Shown here piece by piece: positions 1 to 6,921 of a stretch of DNA of 7,789 nucleotides. Source of the stretch: Nitriliruptoraceae bacterium (GTDB lineage Bacteria; Actinomycetota; Nitriliruptoria; Nitriliruptorales; Nitriliruptoraceae); the NCBI GenBank assembly GCA_007123425.1, contig SKLC01000316.1, forward strand, positions 1-7,789, given 5' to 3'. Numbering within the stretch: the stretch's first letter is position 1; every line of letters begins with the position of its first letter. The position numbers and the translations under genes were made by a program. A model generated the notes under the pieces. That model was not told the origin of the DNA, did no database searches, and saw nothing but the letters and a program-made list of their open reading frames with translations.

Positions 1-159
1 CCCGTCATCCTGCTGCTGGTCGCCCAGATCACCGGCGTGCTGATGCTCAACCCGTCGCTGGTCGCGATCATGGGCGCGATGATCTGGGCGCTGGCGGGGC
101 TGGCCGTCATGCTGGGGGCCGGGCATCTGCGTCGGGATCGGCTGGCGCTGCGGCTCTAG
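1..159 (+). CDS. C-terminal fragment of an unidentified membrane protein
   Basis: Frame 1 is open from the window edge to a TAG at 157-159 and gives the last 52 residues of a protein whose start lies outside the window. The visible part has two hydrophobic stretches (roughly residues 1-17 and 19-42), interrupted near an Asn-Pro-Ser turn, and ends in a basic tail (HLRRDRLALRL). This fits the end of a polytopic inner-membrane protein with a positively charged cytoplasmic tail. Codon use is strongly GC3-biased, as in the neighbouring genes, so it is likely real coding sequence. The family cannot be recognised from this fragment; polysaccharide polymerases, permeases and peptidases are all possible. 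It is convergent with the Tad operon, and its stop codon overlaps the stop codon of the opposing gene within the palindrome CTAG at 156-159. A functional link to the pilus genes is not shown. Confidence 0.65.
   Translation, partial: PVILLLVAQITGVLMLNPSLVAIMGAMIWALAGLAVMLGAGHLRRDRLALRL
156..159. other. Overlapping convergent stop codons in CTAG
   Basis: The palindrome CTAG supplies TAG to the plus-strand gene (157-159) and TAG to the minus-strand gene (158-156). The two genes therefore converge with no intergenic base. I see no hairpin followed by a T-run on either strand within about 60 bases, so transcription from at least one side probably runs into the other gene or ends by another mechanism such as Rho. 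Confidence 0.8.
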
Positions 160-1391
160 GCGAACAACCGCTCTGCGGGCGCTCGCACGACCTGCGTCAG
201 CGCCGTGAGCCGCTGGGAGATCTGCAGCATCGGGCCCGCCTCCTGCCCGAATCCCACGAGCCGGTCGAGGTCGTCCTCCATCAGGTACCGGTCGCGGCCC
301 ACGACCAGCACCCGGTCGGCCGATTCGGCCGCCCCGATGCGGATGGCGATCAGCGACGCCGTGTGGGTGCCCGCGATCCCCGCGACCAGCGCGCGCATGG
401 CGTCGACCGGTGCGAGGAGCAGTCCCTGTCGAGTCGTGGCGACCTCATGGAGCAGCGGATGGTCGGCCTTCGCCTGCTGCAGGCCGGGCGTGGATGTCGC
501 GCCGACGGCGGCCGCGACCTCGAACCCATGCCGCGTGCGCTGCCACAGGGTGACGACGTCGGCATCGACGAGCGAGCGCGCCTCCTCGACCACGGCGGAT
601 CGCAGCGACGCCAGGTCACCAAGCATCGGGAACTCGTCGATGAGATCGAGCAGTCGCTGGACATCGTCAACCGCGCTGAGCAGCCGCTCCTCGAGCGAGG
701 TGGATCCCGGCTCAGTCTTCACCGGGTCGTCATCGGCCGCCCCGCGCGCAGAGCTCGCACGCGCCGACGTGGCCGCGGCAGCAAGCGGGGGGTCCTGGTG
801 GTCGGATGCCGACGGCGGTGGGAGCTGACCGACCTGCCGGCCGGCCCACCCTCGGCCGGCACGACGTCTGGAGCGACGCGGCCGTGACCGTGCAGGAGAG
901 GGCGGCTCCAGCGCCGTGAGGTCCAGGACCTCCTCCGGCTCCGCGACCCGCTCCGGACCAGGGTCCAGGACCGGCTCCTCCCCCGGCTCAGGCTCAGGGC
1001 CCAGGACCGGCTCCTTCCCCGGCTCAGGCTCAGGGCCCAGGACCGGCTCCTCGATCTGCTCAGGCTCAGGCTCCGAGAATCGGGCCGGCACCTCGGCAGG
1101 CTCAGCCTCGATGGCGGTCACGAGCTGCTCGGCGGGGAAGGGCCGACGGAGGCAGGGCACATCTCCGTCGACCTCGTCGTCGCAGATCACGAGCCGGGGC
1201 TGCACCCCGGAGGCGCGCACCTGCTCGAAGGCGACGTCCAGCGTCACGAGGTCCACGACCAGCACGTGATCGTCGGGTGCGGTCAGGGGCAGCGCGTCGT
1301 CAACCCGCCACTCCGGGCGCAACTGCTGGATGGCCAGCCCCAGCGCGATGTCGCGGGTGACCACGAGCACGGGGAACCGGGACGATGCCAT
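156..1391 (-). CDS. Tad-operon protein: degenerate receiver-like domain, Glu-Pro repeats, Arg-rich stretch, GAF-like domain
   Basis: Not a named family that I recognise. The 411-residue product starts at ATG 1391, with GGAG five bases upstream, 16 nt after the tadC stop. Residues 6-95 resemble a response-regulator receiver fold: strand FPVLVVTRD, then VLVVDL with Asp47 near the phosphoacceptor position, then LVICDD, then RRPF where receivers have KPF. The paired acidic residues and the Lys are absent, so phosphorylation is doubtful. Residues 97-165 are Glu/Pro-rich and include 12-residue tandem repeats (EPVLGPEPEPGK type). Residues 168-185 are strongly basic and 186-230 look disordered. Residues 233-252 are probably helical. 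Residues 253-400 look like a GAF domain (helix, VDADVVTLWQR strand, AAAVGAT, later ASLIAIRIG and VLVVGRDRYL, closing helix). There is no signal peptide or membrane segment, so it is cytoplasmic. Its place as the last gene suggests a sensory or scaffold role for the pilus ATPases; this is inference. The domain calls rest on pattern recognition by eye. Confidence 0.85.
   Translation of the reverse strand: MASSRFPVLVVTRDIALGLAIQQLRPEWRVDDALPLTAPDDHVLVVDLVTLDVAFEQVRASGVQPRLVICDDEVDGDVPCLRRPFPAEQLVTAIEAEPAEVPARFSEPEPEQIEEPVLGPEPEPGKEPVLGPEPEPGEEPVLDPGPERVAEPEEVLDLTALEPPSPARSRPRRSRRRAGRGWAGRQVGQLPPPSASDHQDPPLAAAATSARASSARGAADDDPVKTEPGSTSLEERLLSAVDDVQRLLDLIDEFPMLGDLASLRSAVVEEARSLVDADVVTLWQRTRHGFEVAAAVGATSTPGLQQAKADHPLLHEVATTRQGLLLAPVDAMRALVAGIAGTHTASLIAIRIGAAESADRVLVVGRDRYLMEDDLDRLVGFGQEAGPMLQISQRLTALTQVVRAPAERLFA
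965..1072 (-). repeat. 36-bp in-frame tandem repeat encoding Glu-Pro-rich 12-mers
   Basis: Units at 965-1000 and 1001-1036 differ at only one or two positions, and a third, diverged unit covers 1037-1072. Each unit is 36 bp, exactly 12 codons, so changes in copy number keep the frame. On the minus strand the units read as EPVLGPEPEPGK-type peptides, and degenerate copies flank them (EPVLDPGPERVA at residues 139-150). The near identity of the two central units indicates recent duplication. The likely outcome is a flexible, extended, acidic linker between the receiver-like and GAF-like domains. Confidence 0.85.
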
Positions 1392-1407
1392 GTCTGCTCC
1401 GGAGTCG

Positions 1408-2352
1408 CTACAGGCCGCCGATGAGGTTCTCGTAGATGTTGATCGCCGCGGGCCCGAGCAGCACGACCATCAGCGCCGGGAAGATGCACAGGATCAGCGG
1501 GAAGACGATCTTGACGGGCAGCTTCTGCGCCTGCTCCTCGGCCAGCTGCCGGCGCTTGATCCGCAGCTCCTCTGCCTGCACGTGCAGCACCCGGGAGACG
1601 GAGATGCCGAAGATCTCGGCCTGCACCATCGCCAGGATGAACGACTTGAGCTCGTCGACGGTGGTGCGCTCGCCCAGGTCGCGCAGGGCTTCGCTGCGGG
1701 ACTTGCCCAGCCGCATCTCCTGGCCGACGCGGTGGAGCTCCTGGCCCAGCGGCCCGCCCATCTCGCGACTGACCCGGTCCATGGCCGCGTCGAACCCAAG
1801 CCCGGCCTCCACGGTAATCGACATCAGATCGAGCGCGTCGGGCAGGGCACGGCGCATCGACTCCTGCCGTGAGCCCGACCGCGACCGCAGGATCCATTCG
1901 GGCAGGTAGTAGCCGACGAACCCGGCGAAGGGCGCGAGCACGATCGCGCGCAGCCACCCGAACCCGCCGGCGGGCAGCACCACCAGCGAGCCGACGACGA
2001 ACACCACGGTCGTGGCCAGCTTGAGCGCGAAGACGCGGGCACCGTCCCAGCCGGCGGGGCTGCCGGCGTAGACCAGCTCCTCGTCGAGGCGGTCGATCAC
2101 CTCGGCCGGGCTGAACCGCTTGGTCGCACGCGCCAGGCCCCCGAGGCCGGGCTGCACGACCCGGCGAATGAACGGGGTGGCCAGCTCCTGCTGTCGGACG
2201 TCGACGGTGGCCTCGCCGGCACCTTCCACGGCGCGCAGGGACCGGTAGATGGCGCGGCGCTGGGCCATCGAGGTGACCGTGACGCCGACGAGCAGCGCTA
2301 CGGCGGCGAAGGCGGCCGCGAGGCCGACGAGCATCAGCAGGGTGGTGTCCAC
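1408..2352 (-). CDS. tadC: TadC, inner-membrane platform protein of the Tad/Flp pilus (T2SSF family)
   Basis: This 314-residue protein is the second of the paired GspF-like platform proteins that sit in the cytoplasmic membrane and couple the CpaF ATPase to pilin assembly. Hydrophobic segments are at about residues 5-27, 107-127, 132-152 and 282-304. The T2SSF domain spans about 165-300, with the typical opening RRALPDALDLMSITVEAGLG (168-187) followed by FDAAMDRV. It also has the typical end KLPVKIVFPLILCIFPALM (277-295), then the LLGPA motif. Length is normal for the family. Translation starts at GTG (2352-2350). A good ribosome site (GGAGG, five bases upstream) adjoins the TGA stop of the preceding tadB gene, leaving a 10-nt gap, so expression is probably coupled. 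TadC is followed by the receiver-like/GAF gene. The call is firm because both T2SSF signatures are intact and the gene order is the usual one. Confidence 0.95.
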   Translation of the reverse strand: MDTTLLMLVGLAAAFAAVALLVGVTVTSMAQRRAIYRSLRAVEGAGEATVDVRQQELATPFIRRVVQPGLGGLARATKRFSPAEVIDRLDEELVYAGSPAGWDGARVFALKLATTVVFVVGSLVVLPAGGFGWLRAIVLAPFAGFVGYYLPEWILRSRSGSRQESMRRALPDALDLMSITVEAGLGFDAAMDRVSREMGGPLGQELHRVGQEMRLGKSRSEALRDLGERTTVDELKSFILAMVQAEIFGISVSRVLHVQAEELRIKRRQLAEEQAQKLPVKIVFPLILCIFPALMVVLLGPAAINIYENLIGGL

Positions 2353-2357
2353 GCTCG

Positions 2358-2362
2358 CCTCC
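2358..2362 (-). promoter_or_regulatory. Ribosome binding site of tadC abutting the tadB stop
   Basis: Read on the minus strand, the sequence is TGA-GGAGG-CGAGC-GTG. The GGAGG begins immediately after the TGA of tadB and lies five bases before the GTG of tadC. This supports the GTG start and suggests that ribosomes ending tadB can re-initiate on tadC. Confidence 0.8.
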
Positions 2363-4333
2363 TCAGACGTCGATCTGGATCATGCGGCGGATCCAGAAGA
2401 TGCCGACGATCATCAGCAGGCCCGCGCCGCCGACCATCGCCAGCCCGAAGATGTGGGTGAACAGCGTCATCAGGTAGGCGGGGTTGACGACCAGCATGTA
2501 GCCCAGGATCACGAACGGCAGGGCGATGAGCACGATCGCCGACAGCTTGCCCTCGGCGGACAGGACCTTGATCTGGCGCTGCACCTGCTCGCGGCCCCGC
2601 AGCGTCTCCGAGACGGTCTCGAGCAGCTCAGCGAGGTTGCCGCCGACCTGGCGCTGGATGTTCATCGCCACCACCACCCACCGGAAGTCCTCGGACTCGA
2701 CCCGGTCGGCCATCGCGTCGAGGGAGTCTTCCAGCGGCAGCCCCAGGCGCGCCTCGGTGAGCACCCGCTGGAACTCCGATGACATGGGGTCCTCGGTCTC
2801 CTTGACGATCGTGTCGATGCCCTGCAGCAGCCCGTAGCCGGCGCGCAGCGTCCCCGACAGCAGCTGCAGCGTCTGGGGCAGCTGCTCCATGAAGCGGGCC
2901 TGGCGCCGCTCCTTGCTGTTGTTGAGGAACAGCACCGGGCCGACCACACCGGCGAGCAGGCCCACGACGCCCAGCAGCCAGTTGCCCGACAGCGCCCACA
3001 GGCCCAGCAGGCCCGCCAGGGCCGCGCCGACCCGCATGGCGGTGAACTCGGTGGCACGCAGCTGCCAGCCGGCCCGGTCGATGTCGGTCTGCAACCGCTC
3101 GTCGTAGCCTTCCGGCCGTGGGACGCGCTCCACCATCTCCACGGCGCGCTGGCCGAGGGAGGAGGCGGTGACGCCGGACGATGGGCCCTTGGGCTGCCGG
3201 TCGCCGCGCTGCACCATCGTCACGGTGCGGCGCAGCGTCTGGCTCGCGGCACGGTCGCCGCTGGGCACGATCAGCACCCCGAGCAGCAGCACGAGCGCGA
3301 CGAACGCTGCGGCGAGGGCGGTGTAGAGCCCCGCATCGGTCCCCAGCCACCCGGCGTCGAAGGCCTCCCGCGTGGGCAGGGACGACTCGCCCGTCTCGAC
3401 CTGCTCGACGCGCTGGTTGATCACCACGCCCCGCTGCTCGGCGCTGGCGCCATCCACCTCGACCGCGACCTGCAGGTCGAGCTCCGGTGCGAGGTCGTCG
3501 TGTTCGTAGGTGACGACGTACTGGTTGGTGAAGGACTGGGCGACCTCGAGGAAGGCGTCGGACAGCCCGCCGACGTCGGCGACCTCCAGCAGGCGGCCCT
3601 CGGTCTCCTCGGCGAGGGCGTCGAGCACCTCCGGGTCCTGGTCGTCGGTGAGCAGCGCCACGTTCGTGATCGGCGCGTCGGCGCCGGCGGACGCGGCGAC
3701 CGCCTCCTCGAGGGTGGCGTCGGACGAGGTGTCCGCGCCGTCGGTGAACAGCACGAGGGAGCGCTGTCCGGTGACGTCCTCCAGCTGCTCGGCACCGAGG
3801 ACGATCGCGTCGTAGAGCGCGGTGCTGCCACCGGCCTCGAGGTCGTCGAGCGCGGCCGTGAGCACGTCGAGGTCGTCCGTCGGGCCGGTGATCAGCTCCG
3901 CGTCCGTGGCGAACGGGGCGAGCCCCATCTCGACGCCCTCGGGGACGAGCTCCTCGACCAGATCGATGGCGGCGTCACGGGCGGCCTCGATGGGCTCGCC
4001 GGCGGCCGACCCGGAGACGTCGAACAGGATCATGACGGTTGCCGGCTCCCGCTCGTCCTCCTCGGTGAGGGCCTCGACGTCGAGACCGTCGATCTGCTGG
4101 CCGTTCTCGGTGACCGTGAAGTGGCCTGCGTCGAGCGGGTCGTCGCCGACGTCGCCGGTGACGGCCAGGGTGAGCCGGGTGGCGCCGTCCTCCTCGAGCT
4201 CGGTGGCCAGCAGGTCGAGGTTGACCGCGTCCTGCGCACTGGCCGTGGCGACCGGGGCGAGCATGGCCACCACCGCTACCAGGGCAGCGATCGCGAACAG
4301 CCGGACGCCGTGTCGGCGTGAGGCGAGGGTCAT
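2363..4333 (-). CDS. tadB: vWA-TadB fusion: secreted von Willebrand A domain joined to the TadB platform protein
   Basis: The 656-residue protein is about twice the length of a plain TadB. Residues 1-33 form a signal peptide (RRHGVR, hydrophobic core, ASA before Gln34). Residues 35-95 are a beta-rich lead (FTVTENGQQI) like that in VWFA-related secreted proteins. Residues 98-275 are a vWA domain with a complete MIDAS: DVSGS (Asp105, Ser107, Ser109), Thr171 in GGST, and Asp198 in LFTDGADT. Residue 336-357 is a membrane span, 358-430 a cytoplasmic linker, and 432-470 contains two further hydrophobic segments. The T2SSF domain starts at FMEQLPQTLQLLSGTLRAGY (481-500) and continues to about 600, followed by segments at 598-617 and 628-648. 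The arrangement keeps normal TadB topology while placing the vWA domain outside the membrane, where it could bind pilin or surface ligands through a metal ion. ATG overlaps the cpaF stop as ATGA. The role of the vWA domain is inferred; TadB identity is firm. Confidence 0.93.
   Translation of the reverse strand: MTLASRRHGVRLFAIAALVAVVAMLAPVATASAQDAVNLDLLATELEEDGATRLTLAVTGDVGDDPLDAGHFTVTENGQQIDGLDVEALTEEDEREPATVMILFDVSGSAAGEPIEAARDAAIDLVEELVPEGVEMGLAPFATDAELITGPTDDLDVLTAALDDLEAGGSTALYDAIVLGAEQLEDVTGQRSLVLFTDGADTSSDATLEEAVAASAGADAPITNVALLTDDQDPEVLDALAEETEGRLLEVADVGGLSDAFLEVAQSFTNQYVVTYEHDDLAPELDLQVAVEVDGASAEQRGVVINQRVEQVETGESSLPTREAFDAGWLGTDAGLYTALAAAFVALVLLLGVLIVPSGDRAASQTLRRTVTMVQRGDRQPKGPSSGVTASSLGQRAVEMVERVPRPEGYDERLQTDIDRAGWQLRATEFTAMRVGAALAGLLGLWALSGNWLLGVVGLLAGVVGPVLFLNNSKERRQARFMEQLPQTLQLLSGTLRAGYGLLQGIDTIVKETEDPMSSEFQRVLTEARLGLPLEDSLDAMADRVESEDFRWVVVAMNIQRQVGGNLAELLETVSETLRGREQVQRQIKVLSAEGKLSAIVLIALPFVILGYMLVVNPAYLMTLFTHIFGLAMVGGAGLLMIVGIFWIRRMIQIDV
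4330..4333 (-). other. ATGA overlap coupling cpaF and tadB
   Basis: The minus strand reads ATGA at 4333-4330: ATG starts tadB and TGA ends cpaF. This four-base overlap is the classic arrangement for translational coupling and supports ATG 4333 as the tadB start, which is also where the signal peptide begins. Confidence 0.85.
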
Positions 4334-5742
4334 CGCCGGCCTCGACGCGCGAAGTCCTCGGGCTGGAACCAGCTCACGTCGACGCCGATGCCCTGGTCGC
4401 CGAGGTGGTCGGTGATGGTCGGGCGGATGCCGGTGGCCTTGAGGTGGCCGAGCGCGCGGCCGGACTCCGGGTCGAAGCCCATCCCCTCGTCGTAGAGGAA
4501 GATGTCCTGGAGCATGATGGTGTCGCCCTCCATCCCGGTCACCTCGGTGACGTGGGTGATGCGGCGCGACCCGTCCTTCATGCGCGACTGGTGGACGATG
4601 AACTGGATGCCGGCGGCGATCTGCTCCCGGATGGCGCGCACCGGCAGGTCGACGCCGGCCATCAGCACCATGGTCTCCAGCCGGGCGATGGCGTCGCGCG
4701 GGCTGTTGGCGTGCACGGTGGAGATGGAGCCGTCGTGGCCGGTGTTCATGGCCTGGAGCATGTCGAGCGCCTCGCCGCCGCGGACCTCGCCGACGACGAT
4801 GCGGTCGGGGCGCATCCGCAGGGCGTTTCGCACCAGGTCGCGGATGGCGATCTCGCCGCGGCCCTCGATGTTGGGCGGCCGGTACTCCATGCGCACCACG
4901 TGGGGCTGACCCAGGCGCAGCTCCGCGGCGTCCTCGATGGTGACGATCCGCTCGGTGGTGGGGATGAAGTTCGATAGCACGTTCAGCGTGGTGGTCTTGC
5001 CGGCGCCGGTCCCACCGGAGACGAGGATGTTGGTGCGCCCCTGCACGGCCGCAGCCAGGAACTCCGACGCCGCGTTGGTCCAGGTGCCGTAGGAGACCAG
5101 GTCGGCGCCGGTGAACGCCTCGGCGGAGAACTTGCGGATGGTCAGCGTCGGTCCGTCGATGGTGACGGGCGGGATCACGGCGTTGACACGGGAGCCGTCG
5201 GGCAGCCGGGCGTCGACGTAGGGCTGAGCCTCGTCGATGCGCCGGCCGACCTCGCCGACGATCTTCTCAATGACGCGCCGCAGGTGGCCCTCGTCGAGGA
5301 AGGTGATGTCGGTCAGCTCCAGCCGGCCGCTGCGCTCGATGTAGACCTGCCGGTGCCCGTTGCACATCACCTCGGTGACGGACTCGTCGTCGAGCAGGGG
5401 CTCGAGCGGCCCGTAGCCGAGGATGTCGTCGACGATGGCGGCGGTCAGCTGCGCCCGGTCGGCGGCCGACATCGGCATGGACTCGCCGGCCAGCACCTCG
5501 GTGAGCTTGTCGCGCACCGCCTGCTCGAGCTGTGCCTGCGAGGTGGAGGTGTCGTACAGCCGGGGCCCCAAGGCGCGCACGAGCGCCTGGTGGGTGCGCC
5601 GGCGCAGCTGTGCGAGCCGCTCGGCCATCGCGTCGGGCTCCGGCGCCGCCGACGGTGCGGGCGCCGCCTCGCCCCCGTCCGCCTCGCTCGGCGGGGTGGC
5701 CGCGGGTGCGCTGGCTCCGGAGAGTCGTTCGTACAGCCCCAT
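4330..5742 (-). CDS. cpaF: CpaF/TadA, secretion ATPase of the Tad/Flp pilus
   Basis: This 470-residue cytoplasmic ATPase of the type II/IV secretion superfamily forms a hexamer that drives pilus assembly through TadB and TadC. An Ala/Pro-rich, low-complexity start (residues 10-37) precedes the conserved N-terminal domain (about 45-230, including LGYGPLEPLLDD and VMCNGHRQVYIE). The catalytic part is complete. Walker A is SGGTGAGKTT (242-251, Lys249) and the Asp box is TIEDAAELRL (268-277). Walker B is DRIVVGEVRGGEALDML (313-329, Glu319), and the His box is TGHDGSISTVHANSPRDA (334-351). The C-terminus ends in a basic cluster (ARRGRR). Length is normal for the family. ATG 5742 is preceded by TAGGAG, which overlaps the cpaE stop, six bases upstream. 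The gene lies between cpaE and tadB, the usual Tad order. Every catalytic motif is present, so an active enzyme is expected. Confidence 0.97.
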   Translation of the reverse strand: MGLYERLSGASAPAATPPSEADGGEAAPAPSAAPEPDAMAERLAQLRRRTHQALVRALGPRLYDTSTSQAQLEQAVRDKLTEVLAGESMPMSAADRAQLTAAIVDDILGYGPLEPLLDDESVTEVMCNGHRQVYIERSGRLELTDITFLDEGHLRRVIEKIVGEVGRRIDEAQPYVDARLPDGSRVNAVIPPVTIDGPTLTIRKFSAEAFTGADLVSYGTWTNAASEFLAAAVQGRTNILVSGGTGAGKTTTLNVLSNFIPTTERIVTIEDAAELRLGQPHVVRMEYRPPNIEGRGEIAIRDLVRNALRMRPDRIVVGEVRGGEALDMLQAMNTGHDGSISTVHANSPRDAIARLETMVLMAGVDLPVRAIREQIAAGIQFIVHQSRMKDGSRRITHVTEVTGMEGDTIMLQDIFLYDEGMGFDPESGRALGHLKATGIRPTITDHLGDQGIGVDVSWFQPEDFARRGRR

Positions 5743-5748
5743 GGTGTG

Positions 5749-5754
5749 CTCCTA
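5749..5754 (-). promoter_or_regulatory. Ribosome binding site of cpaF overlapping the cpaE stop
   Basis: On the minus strand, TAGGAG contains the TAG stop of cpaE and the GGAG of the cpaF ribosome site, followed by CACACC and ATG. The overlap supports ATG 5742 and coupled translation of the two ATPase genes. Confidence 0.75.
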
Positions 5755-6921
5755 GCGGCGCCGGAAGAAGCGGCCGCGCTCCCCCTGCTCGTCGGCCTGC
5801 GGGATCAGGTCAGGCACCAGCTCCCCGATGGCGCCCACGACCGGTGACTTGGGTCGGCTCGCGGCCAGCGGGATGCCCTGGTTGATCGAGAGCGGCACGT
5901 CGCGGCTGGACGGGATCTGGACGTCGATCTCGACCCCGAGGGACTTCTCCACCTCGGCGGCCCGCAGCCCGACCTTGCTGTCGGCCCGGTTCATGACCAC
6001 TCGCAGCTTCTCGCGCGAGTGGCCCAGCTGCTTCAGCGTCTGGATGGCCATCTTGAGGCTCTTGATGCTGGGCACGTCCATGGAGCCGACGAGGATGATC
6101 TCGTCGGAGATGTCCAGCGCGCCGAGCATCTGGTCGGTGAACAGCGGCGGCCCGTCGATGATGGTCAGCGGGAACAGCGAGCGCAGCAGCTCCAGGATGG
6201 TCTGGATGGAGGTCGCGGTGATCTGCTCGCCCAGCGACGGCTCCATCGGCGCGGCGAGCAGGTGGACGCCGCTGGCGTGCGGGGTGAGGTAGCCCTGCAT
6301 CGCCTCGGCGTCGAGGTGGGAGACGCTCTGGGAGGCGTCGTAGATGGACAGAGCGGGCATGAGCTGCAGCATGATGGCCATGTCACCGGACTGCAGGTCC
6401 AGGTCGATCAGGCCCACGTTCTGCTTGGAGCGCTCCGCGGCGAGCAGCGCGAGGTTGGTGGCCACGACCGACTTGCCGCAGCCGCCCTTGGTGGAGAACA
6501 CCGAGACCAGACGGCCGCGCTCGGTGTCCTCGGCGACCTCGGGGCGGCGGTGGCCGCGCTCGGTGGCGGCACGGCCACGGGCGCGGGCCAGGGACTCGTC
6601 CCACTCCCCCGGTGCCGCGTCGAGCGTCAGCACGTCGTCCACACCGGCGCGCAGGGCCTCACGCAGCACGGCCGACTCGAGCTCCTGGGCGACCAGCAGC
6701 ACCCCGACGGCGTCGCGCTGGCCGACCTTCTCGGCGAACGTCAGCGCGCCGGCCCGGTCCAGCGAAGGGCCGAGCACCAGGCACGAGGTGGAGTCGGCCA
6801 GGCGCTGCAGCGTCTCGTCGGCCTCCTCGAGGCTGTCGACCTCGGAGATCGGCTCCGGCTCCGGGAGCCGGTGGACGAGTGCCGCCCGGGTGGAGGGGTC
6901 GGGCTCGATGACCAGGATCAT
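5752..6921 (-). CDS. cpaE: CpaE/TadZ-like ParA-type ATPase with pseudo-receiver N-terminus
   Basis: This 389-residue cytoplasmic protein is of the kind that positions Tad pili in the cell. Residues 1-115 have the shape of a receiver domain (MILVIEPDPS, CLVLGPSL, VGVLLVAQ, DDVLTLDA). The phosphoacceptor position after the third strand appears to be Gly51, so it is probably not phosphorylated. Residues 116-135 form a charged linker. Residues 137-375 are a ParA/MinD ATPase. The deviant Walker A is KGGCGKS (145-151) with the signature Lys145 and catalytic Lys150. Switch I is LIDLDLQSGD (171-180, Asp175), and LTIIDGPPL (252-260) contains Walker B Asp256. All key residues are intact, unlike TadZ proteins with degenerate P-loops, so ATP-dependent dimerisation is likely. 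The protein ends in a basic, aromatic tail (GRFFRRR) that could touch the membrane. ATG 6921 starts 25 nt after the cpaB stop. An upstream GGAAG eight bases before the start is a modest ribosome site. Confidence 0.93.
   Translation of the reverse strand: MILVIEPDPSTRAALVHRLPEPEPISEVDSLEEADETLQRLADSTSCLVLGPSLDRAGALTFAEKVGQRDAVGVLLVAQELESAVLREALRAGVDDVLTLDAAPGEWDESLARARGRAATERGHRRPEVAEDTERGRLVSVFSTKGGCGKSVVATNLALLAAERSKQNVGLIDLDLQSGDMAIMLQLMPALSIYDASQSVSHLDAEAMQGYLTPHASGVHLLAAPMEPSLGEQITATSIQTILELLRSLFPLTIIDGPPLFTDQMLGALDISDEIILVGSMDVPSIKSLKMAIQTLKQLGHSREKLRVVMNRADSKVGLRAAEVEKSLGVEIDVQIPSSRDVPLSINQGIPLAASRPKSPVVGAIGELVPDLIPQADEQGERGRFFRRR

Noticed and set aside
840..860. GC-rich inverted repeat (7-base arms, 7-base loop) resembling a terminator stem
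   Set aside because: It lies inside the Arg-rich coding segment of the last operon gene and has no T-run. Such arms arise easily from Ala/Gly/Arg codons in DNA of this composition.
965..1072. Direct repeats that at first sight resemble a CRISPR array
   Set aside because: The units are contiguous with no spacers, have no palindromic ends, and encode an in-frame 12-residue repeat, so this is a coding minisatellite.
156..1391. Reading the terminal gene as a true two-component response regulator
   Set aside because: The acidic pair and the conserved Lys of receiver domains are missing, no DNA-binding output domain is visible, and no histidine kinase gene is nearby.
1283..1957. Minus-strand frame of 224 codons spanning tadC and the next gene
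   Set aside because: It is an Arg/Ala/Gly-rich frame shifted relative to two genes with clear protein signatures, and would overlap both entirely.
3500..4321. Long open frame (273 codons) on the plus strand opposite the vWA part of tadB
   Set aside because: It is antisense to a conserved vWA/signal-peptide region, its composition is low-complexity Gly/Asp/Val/Leu, and no domain is recognisable. Open antisense frames of this size are expected when third codon positions are nearly all G/C.
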